From Desulfarculaceae bacterium (GTDB lineage Bacteria > Desulfobacterota > Desulfarculia > Desulfarculales > Desulfarculaceae), in contig JAMOVV010000131.1 of the NCBI GenBank assembly GCA_027067385.1, positions 1 through 32,049 on the forward strand: DNA of 32,049 bases, written 5' to 3'. The position numbers and the translations under genes were made by a program. Shown here piece by piece: positions 16,081 to 23,619 of this stretch; the first letter of the stretch is position 1, and each line of letters begins with the position of its first letter. Below the pieces are notes generated by a model. It was given only the letters and a program-made list of their open reading frames with translations, ran no database searches and was not told the origin of the DNA.

Positions 16081-16780
16081 GGTTTTTGGTCAGGGCGTAG
16101 AGGAACACCCGGGTCTCGTCGCCGTCGGAGCGCAGGGTGCGGCTGGTGCGCCGGATGCGGTAGCGTTCCTGGGCCCGGTTGAAGAAGCCGATGAGAAACG
16201 GCCGCTGCTCGTGGCTCAGGAAGATGGTGCCGTCGCTGGCTACCAGCCGATCCATGAGGTCCACCAGTTGATCGTACAGCGGCGGGTGGTAAAGAATCTC
16301 GGCCCCCAATACCGTGCCGAAGCTACCCAGTTCACTGGCCGGGTCGGTCCAGTCCAGGGAACGTACCTGCACCCGCTGTTCCAGGTGGTTTATCTCCACC
16401 GCCGCCCGGGCGAACTCCAGGGCGTCGGGGTCCAGGTCGCTGAGCACCACCTGCCGGCCGGCGGCGGCCGCCGCCAATCCCGGCAGGCCCAGGCCGGCGC
16501 CCAGTTCCAACCAGGGGCGATCGTCTCTGGCCGGCAGAGACGCGGCGAACTGGGCCAGCACCAGGGCGGCCGGCCACAGCTTGGTCCAATAGGGCAGGTC
16601 GGCCTCGCCGCGGCGGCTGCGCTCCATACGATCGGTGATATAGGCCACCGGGTCGGCCAGCTCGGGCAATAGCAGCTCCACGCCACCCACCTTCACCGGC
16701 TGGGTCTCCAACCGGAAACGGCGGCGCAGTCTTTCCAGAGCCCCCGGGCTTCCCGGAGCGCTGTGCAGGTCCTCGGGCAG
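16073..16780 (-). CDS. SAM-dependent methyltransferase (METTL21/Methyltransf_16-like), probable CUG start
   Basis: The unambiguous core starts by TTG 16711 and runs to TGA at 16075-16073. It contains the SAM-binding motif I LELGAGLGLPGL, a preceding PYWTKLWPAALVLAQF segment, an acidic LSDLDPDALEFA motif II and GAEILYH, as in lysine-methyltransferase-like families (ETFB-KMT/METTL21 style). The frame continues sensibly upstream (LPEDLHSAPGS, then ALERLRRRFRLETQ) with no ATG, GTG or TTG before a stop at 16834. CTG 16780 has GGGGAG at 16792-16787, exactly six bases upstream, giving 235 residues. TTG 16711 has no ribosome site. Substrate unknown. A promoter and a terminator-like hairpin both lie directly upstream. 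Confidence 0.85.
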   Translation of the reverse strand: MPEDLHSAPGSPGALERLRRRFRLETQPVKVGGVELLLPELADPVAYITDRMERSRRGEADLPYWTKLWPAALVLAQFAASLPARDDRPWLELGAGLGLPGLAAAAAGRQVVLSDLDPDALEFARAAVEINHLEQRVQVRSLDWTDPASELGSFGTVLGAEILYHPPLYDQLVDLMDRLVASDGTIFLSHEQRPFLIGFFNRAQERYRIRRTSRTLRSDGDETRVFLYALTKNLN

Positions 16781-16802
16781 GGCGTTCTCCCCGTGCTCAA
16801 AG

Positions 16803-16828
16803 AAAAAACGGGGCGACTTGGCCGCCCC
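16803..16828 (-). terminator. Intrinsic terminator after yihY, inside the methyltransferase leader
   Basis: On the minus strand GGGGCG (16828-16823) pairs with CGCCCC (16815-16810), with one extra inner C-G pair past a mismatch, and is followed after one G by six T (16808-16803). It lies 41 bases past the yihY stop and should end the upstream operon. It also sits about ten bases after the predicted start of the methyltransferase promoter, so it could attenuate that transcript. Confidence 0.85.
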
Positions 16829-16844
16829 TGGTTAATCCACGGTA

Positions 16845-16873
16845 ATTATGGTGAACTTACCGGCCGGCGTCAA
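16845..16873 (-). promoter_or_regulatory. sigma-70 promoter before the methyltransferase
   Basis: On the minus strand TTGACG (5 of 6) at 16873-16868, exactly 17 bases, then CATAAT (5 of 6) at 16850-16845. The yihY TGA stop is embedded in the -35 box. Predicted transcription start is near 16838, immediately before the terminator hairpin at 16828-16803. Confidence 0.75.
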
Positions 16874-18243
16874 GCCATGCTTGTACGAGAGGCCTCGCCG
16901 CCGGTCCCGGGTCCTCCAGGTGATGAACGTTTGACCAGCTCCTGCAGGGTGAACTCCTCCAACACCCGGCGACCAGCCAACTCGGCCTGGCTCAGCAGGC
17001 GGCAGACCTCCTGGTCGTCCGCCCCGTCCACCACCGAGACTCCCTCGCCGCGCAGCAGGGCCAAGGCGTCGGCCAGGGTGATTGAGCCCGGGGAGCGCGC
17101 CGGCTGGATACGACCTTCCTCGCCCACGTCGACCACCAGCCCCACGTCGATCATGTCGCTCACCAGGTAGTGCAGTTCGCGCTCCGGGGCGTTGAGCTCC
17201 CGCGCCAGTTGGGTCAGGCTCATGGGCGGCTGGCCGTTTTCAAAACGCAGGGCCAGACGGTAGAGGATACGCATGGCCAAGGCCTCGCGCTGGGCCGGGC
17301 TCATGGGCGGCAACAGGTAGCGAGGCAGCGGCCCCCGGAGGCACACGTGGTGGGCGTGGGCCAACTCGGCGCCCAAGAGCACCACGGTCCAACTCACCTG
17401 CAGCCAAATGAAGAACAAAGGTAGCGAGGCGAAACCGCCGTAGATGGCGTTGTAACGGGCCACCCCGATCTGGAAATAGATGTAGGAACTCTGCACCCCC
17501 CACCACATGGCCCCGGCCAACACCCCGGCCAGGGCGGCCGATTTAAAGGGGATGTTGGTGTTGGGCAGAAACATGTAGAAGAAAGTGAGCGCCGTGGACA
17601 GCAGCAGCAGCGGACCCAGGCTCAGGCCCCAACCGGCCAAGCGCCCCACCACCGCCATGTTGAGCAGCTCGCGCACCGCGCTGTGACCGCTCACCGTGGC
17701 CCAGGCGCCGGTGGCCATGAGGATGAGTAGCGGCACGATGATCAGCACCGAGAGGTAGTCGGTGAAACGCCGTGTCCAGGAGCGGGTAGCCCGTACGTTC
17801 CAGATGCGGTTGAAGGTCGCCTCCACGCTGGAGAGGGTAATCACCAAGGTCCCCACCAGCAGCACCAGGCCCACCGCTCCCAGGGTGCCCACCTGGGTGT
17901 TCTCCACGTAGCCGATGATCTTGGTGAAGACCTCGGTTTGGCTGGCCACGAACTCGTTTTCCAGCAGCATTTTTTTCAAGGTGCCGGCGAAGCCCAGCCC
18001 CTTGGCCACCGAAAAGCTGATGGCCAGGGCCGGCACCAGCCCCAGTAGGGTCATGAAGGTAAGCGCGCTGGCCTGGAAGGGCACCCGGTCCGACAGGGAA
18101 TTGCGCGCCGACATGTAGGCCACCCGCAAGGCCATCACCCCCCAACCGGCCGGACCGGTGGTGGGACGCTCTTGGTCCCACAGCCAGTGCAAGACACGTC
18201 GGTCCAGGCGATCCAGCCAGTCTTCTTCCTTGCCCGCGGTCAC
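16870..18243 (-). CDS. YihY/BrkB-family inner membrane protein with C-terminal winged-helix-like domain
   Basis: Encodes 457 residues from GTG 18243, which has GGGGAG six bases upstream; an in-frame ATG at 18279 would add 12 residues but lacks a ribosome site. The membrane part has about six hydrophobic segments, including ALTFMTLLGLVPALAISFSV, AVGLVLLVGTLVITLSS and VLIIVPLLILMATGAWA. The family signature is YNAIYGGFASLPLFFIWLQV. After the last membrane segment, about 140 residues form a soluble tail that looks like a winged helix (MSLTQLARELNAPERELHYL) followed by a helical end. The old ribonuclease BN assignment for this family is wrong, and the true function is unknown. It is last in the operon before the terminator. 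Confidence 0.9.
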   Translation of the reverse strand: MTAGKEEDWLDRLDRRVLHWLWDQERPTTGPAGWGVMALRVAYMSARNSLSDRVPFQASALTFMTLLGLVPALAISFSVAKGLGFAGTLKKMLLENEFVASQTEVFTKIIGYVENTQVGTLGAVGLVLLVGTLVITLSSVEATFNRIWNVRATRSWTRRFTDYLSVLIIVPLLILMATGAWATVSGHSAVRELLNMAVVGRLAGWGLSLGPLLLLSTALTFFYMFLPNTNIPFKSAALAGVLAGAMWWGVQSSYIYFQIGVARYNAIYGGFASLPLFFIWLQVSWTVVLLGAELAHAHHVCLRGPLPRYLLPPMSPAQREALAMRILYRLALRFENGQPPMSLTQLARELNAPERELHYLVSDMIDVGLVVDVGEEGRIQPARSPGSITLADALALLRGEGVSVVDGADDQEVCRLLSQAELAGRRVLEEFTLQELVKRSSPGGPGTGGEASRTSMA

Positions 18244-18307
18244 ACTCCCCTCCCCGATTTGGTTAGCAAAGCTTAACATCGTGCGCCGCTGGTGGCAAAC
18301 CGGCTAC

Positions 18308-20113
18308 TCACCCCAGGTTGCAGGCCCGCTGGTATCTCCGCCAGGGGCCGGCCGGCGGTCCGCTCACCCCGGACAGGGCCCGCACCCGCTGGCGCAGCCA
18401 GGCTCCCACCGGGGCGAAGCCTCGGCTGGTGAGCAGCCAGTCTGGTACGCCGCCGGGTAGGCGGCTGCCGTGGTCGGCCAGGGGCTGCAGGTCCGTGCCG
18501 GCCAGGAGATAGGCCGCGCCGTCCCGGCTGGCCGGCACCAGGGGCCCGGCCTCGCTCCCCCGGCGCAGGGCCTGATCCAGGCTCAGCGGGGGGTGGGCCC
18601 CCGGCCGGGGCCGCAGGACCACCAGGTGGGCCTCGGCGGCGACCTCCAGTACCGCGGCGGCGAGGTCGCCGGGATCCTCCTCGCCCCCCAGCGCCCCCAG
18701 GGCCACCAGGCGCAGGCCGGGACGGCGGTCCATGGCCGTGGCCAGCAGGCCGGCCATGGCCGCGGCCGGCTGGTGCGGCGTCTCGTCGATCATCAGTAGC
18801 AGGGGCGGCGGGTCCAGGCCGACCAGCAGCTCCACCACCCCGGCCAAATAGGCCCAGTCACGGTCCTTTAGGGTAGAGGCCGCGAACTTGTCGGCCCAGG
18901 GCAACACCACCGGCCGACCGCGTACCGCCAGGTCCCGGCCGGCCATCGCCAGGCGCTGCATCAGCTCCGTGGCCCGCAGACCCCAGCGCTCCATCTCTGC
19001 GGCCAAGGCCAAGGTCTCTTCGGCCCTGGCCCGCGCCGGCTCCCAGGACGGTCCCCCCAGGGCCAGGTCCCCACGGCCGGCCCGCAGGTCCTCGATGACC
19101 CGGCGGCCCAACCAGGGCCGCGCCTGTTGGCAGAGCTTGTCCAGCACCCGCCGGCCGCGGTGGGCGGCCCGGCCGGCGGCCAGCAAGTCCCACAGGGCCC
19201 GCTTGATCGCCGGCCCGGCCAGGCGCGCGGCCCGCAGCCAGGCCAGCTTACGCACGGTTTTATCCGGCGACGCTTGGTCGCCGGCCGCCGGGCAATCCAT
19301 CCCGGCCTGCCAGGGTCCATCCACCGCCCACAAGGGCGGGCCGCCCAGGGACGCGTTGCCCATGAGCACCACCACCCGCCGCCGGCGTCGCGACAGCAAA
19401 CCGGCCAACTCGGCGGCCGCCGCGCCCTCGGCGGCGATGATCCCGGCCATCTCCTCCAGGCGACTCAGGCTGTACCGGCCGGCCGGCCAGGCCAGGGCGC
19501 GGCCCGGGGCGGCGCGCCGCCAAACCCCTGCCTGGCGCCGGGCCAGGACCAGCTCGTCGCTCCCCAACCCGGCCAGATCGCTCCAGCGGCGCTGCCGCGC
19601 CCAACGGCGCACCCGCGCCGACTCCTTGGCTTGCAAACGCCGGGCGGCCAGCCAGTCATCCGGCGGCCAACCACCGGCCAGGCTCACTCCGGCCGGCAAC
19701 CGGGCCACCACCGCGCGGGCCCAGGACTCCCGCTCAGCCAGGGCCGCCAGGCGGGCCAGGGCCTTGCCGCCGGCCAGGCCCACCACATCGGCCAGGCCTT
19801 CCTCCCAGCCGTGTTCGGGACGGGCCTGGGCCAAATCCAGCAGATCATCCACCGCGGCCACCGCCTGCAGGCGCAGGGCTAATTCGTCATCGCACACCGG
19901 GAAAAAGAGCCACTGCCCGGCCGCGCGCAACGACGCCTCGTCGGCCCGGCGCAGGGCCTGGATAAGCGTCGCCAGGGCACGGTCGTCACTCTGCCGCCAG
20001 CCGGTTATGCGGGCGGCAGCGGCCAGAGCCAACAGGGGTTCGGACGCGGCCGCCTCTTGCACCAAGCGCGCGGCGGCCGTCTGGCTCAAGCCGGTGCGGG
20101 ATGGTCCGTCCAT
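18308..20113 (-). CDS. Large protein of unknown function in the adenine deaminase operon
   Basis: Encodes 601 residues from ATG 20113, eight bases after the adenine deaminase stop; translation is probably coupled since no Shine-Dalgarno is seen. I do not recognise it. Residues 1-240 look all-helical, rich in Ala, Leu, Arg and Trp, perhaps HEAT-like. Hydrophobic beta-type stretches follow: RRVVVLMGNAS near 246-255, RPVVLPWADKF near 400-410, PPPLLLMIDETPHQ near 435-448, GLRLVALGALG near 466-476, and AHLVVLRPRP near 495-504. The IDET segment faintly resembles a von Willebrand A metal site but lacks the classical D-x-S-x-S. There is no signal peptide or transmembrane helix, so it is probably cytoplasmic. 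yihY follows downstream. Confidence 0.8.
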   Translation of the reverse strand: MDGPSRTGLSQTAAARLVQEAAASEPLLALAAAARITGWRQSDDRALATLIQALRRADEASLRAAGQWLFFPVCDDELALRLQAVAAVDDLLDLAQARPEHGWEEGLADVVGLAGGKALARLAALAERESWARAVVARLPAGVSLAGGWPPDDWLAARRLQAKESARVRRWARQRRWSDLAGLGSDELVLARRQAGVWRRAAPGRALAWPAGRYSLSRLEEMAGIIAAEGAAAAELAGLLSRRRRRVVVLMGNASLGGPPLWAVDGPWQAGMDCPAAGDQASPDKTVRKLAWLRAARLAGPAIKRALWDLLAAGRAAHRGRRVLDKLCQQARPWLGRRVIEDLRAGRGDLALGGPSWEPARARAEETLALAAEMERWGLRATELMQRLAMAGRDLAVRGRPVVLPWADKFAASTLKDRDWAYLAGVVELLVGLDPPPLLLMIDETPHQPAAAMAGLLATAMDRRPGLRLVALGALGGEEDPGDLAAAVLEVAAEAHLVVLRPRPGAHPPLSLDQALRRGSEAGPLVPASRDGAAYLLAGTDLQPLADHGSRLPGGVPDWLLTSRGFAPVGAWLRQRVRALSGVSGPPAGPWRRYQRACNLG

Positions 20114-20121
20114 GGCGCCGG

Positions 20122-21858
20122 CTAGTCCAGCCAAAGGTCGGTGAAGCCAAACTCGTCCACGTCCACCAGCCCCTGGTCGGTGAGCTTGAGGTGGGGGATG
20201 ACCGGCAGGGCCAGGAAGGACATGGCCATAAAGGGCTCGGGGTGGCGGCACAGCGCGGCGGCCGCCTCGCGCAGCGAGCGCAAGTCGACTAGCACTGACT
20301 CCAGCCGGCGGTCACTCATCAGGCCGGCCAGGGGCAGGGCCAGGCCGGCCAGCACCTCCTGGTCCCGGGCGGCGCAGATGCCGCCGCCGGTCTCGGCCAA
20401 GTGGCGGCAGGCGGTAAGCATCGACTGCGGGTCTGCCCCGGCCACCACCAGGTTGTGGCTGTCGTGGGCCACGCTGGAGGCCAGGGCCCCGCGCTTTAAA
20501 CCCAGCCCTCGCACCAGCCCCACCCCCACCCGGCCGGTACCGTGGTGACGCTCCACCACCGCCAGCAGGGCCAGGTCGCGCCCCGGGTCCGCGGCCAGGC
20601 GGCCGCCGGCCAGCGGAGCCTCCTCCGCCGCCCGGCCGGTGATGATCTGGCCCGGCTGCAACTCGATGACGCGCACCCGGCTCCCGGCGGCGGCCGGCTG
20701 GAAGCTCTCGGCCGTCAAGCGCGGCAGGTGCATGGTGCCGCGGGCGGTGCCGGGAAACGGCGTGTCGCAGGGGTGCAGGCAGCGGCCGGCCTCGGCCACC
20801 AAGCGTCCGGCTTGGTATACCTGCCGCACCTCAAAGTCGGCCAGGTCTTCCACCACCACCAGGTCGGCCAGGTAGCCCGGGGCCAGGGCGCCGCGCCGCT
20901 TGAGCCCGAAGCGGCGGGCCGGATTGAGGGTGACCATGGTCACAGCGTCCACCGGGTCCCAGCCCTGGGCCACCGCGAGCCGCAGCAGGTCGTCCAGGTG
21001 CCCCGCTTCGGCCAGCTCGTCGGGATGGCGGTCGTCGCTCACCAGCAGGCAGCGCCGCAGGGTGCGCTGGTTCACCACCGGCAACAGCTCGGCCAGGTTC
21101 TGGGCGCTGGTGCCTTGGCGGATCATGATCCACATGCCCTTGGCCAGCTTCTCGGCCGCCTCTTCCAACCGGCTGCACTCGTGGTCGCTCTCCGGCCCGG
21201 CCGCCAGGTAGGCGTTGAGATCGCGGCCGGCCAGCAGGGGCGCGTGGCCGTCGATGATCCCGCCGGCAAAGGCCGCCAGCTTGGCCAGCACCGCGGGATC
21301 GGCCATGAGCACCCCGGGGTAGTTCATCATCTCGGCCAGGCCCAGCACCTCGGGTTCCTCGGCCAGGGCCAGGAGGTCCTCGGCCGACAGGGACGCGCCG
21401 GAGGTCTCCAGGCCGGTGGCCGGCACGCAGGAGGAGGCCAGGTAGCGGTAGGTCACCGGCAGGCCGCGGGAGCCCTCCAACATGGCCCGCACCCCCTCCA
21501 GGCCCATGACGTTGGCTATCTCGTGCGGGTCGCCCACGATCATCGAGGTGCCCCGCGGGCACACCGCCCGGGCCAACTCGGCCGGCGAGAGAAAGGATGA
21601 CTCCACGTGCAGGTGGCCCTCGATGAAACCCGGCAGGACATAGGCCCCGGCCAACTCCACCCGCCGCCGGCCTTGGTATTGGCCCAGGCCGGCCACCACG
21701 CCGTCGCAAATAGCCAGGTCCGCTTCCTCGATCCGGCCGTTGAAAATATTCATCACCCGGCCGCCGCCCAGGACCAGGTCGGCCGGCCGCTCACCCCGGG
21801 CCGTGGCGATCAGGCGGGCCAGGTCCCCCCGGCCGTCTTGCTGCAACTGAGCGCTCAT
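20122..21858 (-). CDS. ade: Adenine deaminase
   Basis: Encodes 578 residues. It converts adenine to hypoxanthine and ammonia for purine salvage, in the cytoplasm. The amidohydrolase metal motif FIEGHLHVESSFLSP has His82 and His84. It is followed by GDPHEIANVMG, YLASSCVPATGLE, GIIDGHAPLL, SDDRHPDEL, TLNPARRFGL and the C-terminal SVAHDSHNLVVAG and GGGICA motifs, all characteristic of Ade rather than of adenosine deaminases. ATG 21858 overlaps the TGA of the upstream kinase gene (ATGA), indicating tight coupling. The next gene starts eight bases after its stop. Confidence 0.96.
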   Translation of the reverse strand: MSAQLQQDGRGDLARLIATARGERPADLVLGGGRVMNIFNGRIEEADLAICDGVVAGLGQYQGRRRVELAGAYVLPGFIEGHLHVESSFLSPAELARAVCPRGTSMIVGDPHEIANVMGLEGVRAMLEGSRGLPVTYRYLASSCVPATGLETSGASLSAEDLLALAEEPEVLGLAEMMNYPGVLMADPAVLAKLAAFAGGIIDGHAPLLAGRDLNAYLAAGPESDHECSRLEEAAEKLAKGMWIMIRQGTSAQNLAELLPVVNQRTLRRCLLVSDDRHPDELAEAGHLDDLLRLAVAQGWDPVDAVTMVTLNPARRFGLKRRGALAPGYLADLVVVEDLADFEVRQVYQAGRLVAEAGRCLHPCDTPFPGTARGTMHLPRLTAESFQPAAAGSRVRVIELQPGQIITGRAAEEAPLAGGRLAADPGRDLALLAVVERHHGTGRVGVGLVRGLGLKRGALASSVAHDSHNLVVAGADPQSMLTACRHLAETGGGICAARDQEVLAGLALPLAGLMSDRRLESVLVDLRSLREAAAALCRHPEPFMAMSFLALPVIPHLKLTDQGLVDVDEFGFTDLWLD

Positions 21859-23459
21859 TGTCTATAACCTCTTTTACGCAACCAACTCATTACCGGCCCC
21901 ATGGACTCGTCGGCCTCGCGGGCCCCGTCCAGCCGTAGCAGTAGCCCCTGCTCGGCCCAGCGGCCGGTATCTTCCCAGCCCGCCGCCTGGCGATCCATCA
22001 GGGCCACCCGGCCGTCACTGGCGTCATCGCCCCGGGCCTCGCGCCGGCGCAGGCGTTTTTGCACCACCGTACGCTCGGCGCCCACCTCCACCAGTAGCAC
22101 CTCGGCCCCGTGGCGGCGGGCCAGGTCGACGAACTCCTCGCGCCACCGGTCCCGCTGGAAAGAGGCGTCCACGATAACGCTGAGCCCCTGGGCCAGGTGG
22201 GCCTCGGCCCGCTGGGCCAGAGCCTGGTAGGTGGCCCTGGTGGACTTATCATTATATATACCTTGGCCGTAATCCTCATAGCGCCGCTGGCTAGGGGCCA
22301 GGCCGGACAGCTCCTTGCGCACCTGGTCTGAGCGCAGGTGGTCCCAGCCGGTGGCCCGCGACAGCCAAGCGGCCCGGTAAGACTTGCCGGTGCCCATCAG
22401 GCCCATGAAGCAAACCAGGAAGTAGGCCGGCTCGCCCGGGGTGTAGCCGGCGGCCAGGCGCCAGTAGTCCCGGGCCAACTCCAGGTCGTGCCGGCGCTGG
22501 CTGGCGGCCACCTCCGGGTCGTCCAGCATGAAGCCGTTCACCTTGGCCCGCACCACCGCCCGGTAGCACTTGTAAAAATCCACCAGTTGCTCGATCCCCG
22601 GGTCGTCCAGGCGGCGGCTGATTTGCTGGACCAGGCGTTGGGACAAGTCGGGCCGCTGGTGGAACTCCAGCTCCATGGCCAAAAAGGCCACGTCGCAGGC
22701 CGGGTCCTGGTAGCGGAAGCGCCGATTGAACTCGATGCAGTCGAAGATATGCACCCCGCCAGAGGCTGGCAGGTTGATATTGCCCGCGTGCAGGTCGCCA
22801 TGGCCGTCGATGATGCGGCCTTCTTCCACCCGCCGCCGCAGCAGCTCCTGGTGCTGGTCGAGGAAGGCCAGGCTGAAGTCGCGTACCGCCCGCCAGCGTG
22901 GGGGGGCCACGGCCAACCCCTGGTGGGCGCGGGTCTGCTCGAAGTTCTCCTCCACGTTGTGCCGCACCTGGGCCACCCGGCCAAAGGCGGCGATCTCCGG
23001 CGTGGTCTTTTCGCCCCGGTAGAAGGCGGCCAGCCTCTCGGCGATGGCGTCGATGTGGCCGGGGGTCACCGCCGCGGCCTGGAGCATGCGGTCCATCATG
23101 CGCTCCTGGGACATCTCCTTCATCCGGAGGCAGACCTCCACCAGGGCGCCCCGGCCGGAGTCTAGGGCGTCCAGGGCCAGGGACCCATCGCGCTGAAACA
23201 CGCCGAGCACCGCCTGGTATATCTCCGGGGCCAGGCGGCGGTTGAGCCGCAGCTCCTCCAGGCAGTAACGCCGCCGGCTGTCTAAGCTGGCGAAGTCTAA
23301 AAACCCCATCTCCAGGGGCTTCTTGATTTTGTAGACCACCTCGCCGGTGAGGAACACGTGGCTGATGTGGGTCTGCAGGTGCACCACCCCGGCCACCGGG
23401 TGGGGATAGAAATCCGGCCGGCTCATGGCCTCGATGATATAGGATTGGGTGGTGGGCAC
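21855..23459 (-). CDS. Fused APH-like phosphotransferase and P-loop kinase (COG2187-COG0645 type)
   Basis: Encodes 534 residues from GTG 23459, with GGAGG ten bases upstream; ATG 23426 is the alternative but would lose the conserved-looking SYIIEAMSRPDFYPHP start. The first two thirds is an aminoglycoside-phosphotransferase-like fold: THISHVFLTGEVVYKIKKP near 30-48, the catalytic loop HGDLHAGN at 220-227 and the metal site IFDCIEFN around Asp239. The last third is a P-loop kinase with Walker A GLMGTGKS at 353-360 and VIVDASFQRDRWREEF. Substrates of either half are not known for the family, which is often called predicted kinase. It is the first gene of the operon with ade, divergent from tamA. 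Confidence 0.88.
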   Translation of the reverse strand: MPTTQSYIIEAMSRPDFYPHPVAGVVHLQTHISHVFLTGEVVYKIKKPLEMGFLDFASLDSRRRYCLEELRLNRRLAPEIYQAVLGVFQRDGSLALDALDSGRGALVEVCLRMKEMSQERMMDRMLQAAAVTPGHIDAIAERLAAFYRGEKTTPEIAAFGRVAQVRHNVEENFEQTRAHQGLAVAPPRWRAVRDFSLAFLDQHQELLRRRVEEGRIIDGHGDLHAGNINLPASGGVHIFDCIEFNRRFRYQDPACDVAFLAMELEFHQRPDLSQRLVQQISRRLDDPGIEQLVDFYKCYRAVVRAKVNGFMLDDPEVAASQRRHDLELARDYWRLAAGYTPGEPAYFLVCFMGLMGTGKSYRAAWLSRATGWDHLRSDQVRKELSGLAPSQRRYEDYGQGIYNDKSTRATYQALAQRAEAHLAQGLSVIVDASFQRDRWREEFVDLARRHGAEVLLVEVGAERTVVQKRLRRREARGDDASDGRVALMDRQAAGWEDTGRWAEQGLLLRLDGAREADESMGPVMSWLRKRGYRQ

Positions 23460-23582
23460 CGGGGGTGGTCCTCCAAGCTGGGGGTCGCCGGCGCTGCGGC
23501 GGTGGTTGGTTCCGGCCGCATCCCGGGCGAAAGCCCAGGCGGCGTCGCACGTCGCTAAAGCAAGGCGCCAAGCCGGCACCCC

Positions 23583-23611
23583 TTGTTGATAATCACTACC
23601 TGGCATAATAT
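23583..23611 (+). promoter_or_regulatory. AT-rich divergent promoter region, candidate tamA promoter
   Basis: The stretch 23583-23615 is strikingly AT-rich for this genome. TTGTTG at 23583-23588, 17 bases, then TAATAT at 23606-23611 is one reading; CATAAT at 23604-23609 is a better -10 but lacks a well-spaced -35. Either puts the transcription start only two to four bases before the tamA ATG. The same AT-rich block probably also feeds the minus-strand kinase operon, but I found no clear minus-strand promoter. Confidence 0.4.
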
Positions 23612-23619
23612 TAACCGCT

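Noticed and set aside
20542-21600. Plus-strand open frame of 352 codons opposite ade
   Set aside because: His/Gln/Gly-rich composition and no motifs; antisense shadow of ade.
23556-23565. TAAAGCAAGG resembling the repeat words of the rplT-pheS gap
   Set aside because: Only ten bases match and the flanks differ; too short to call a fourth copy.
22291-23571. Alternative minus-strand frame within the kinase fusion gene
   Set aside because: Gly/Pro/Arg-rich, no motifs; the neighbouring frame has intact APH and Walker A motifs.
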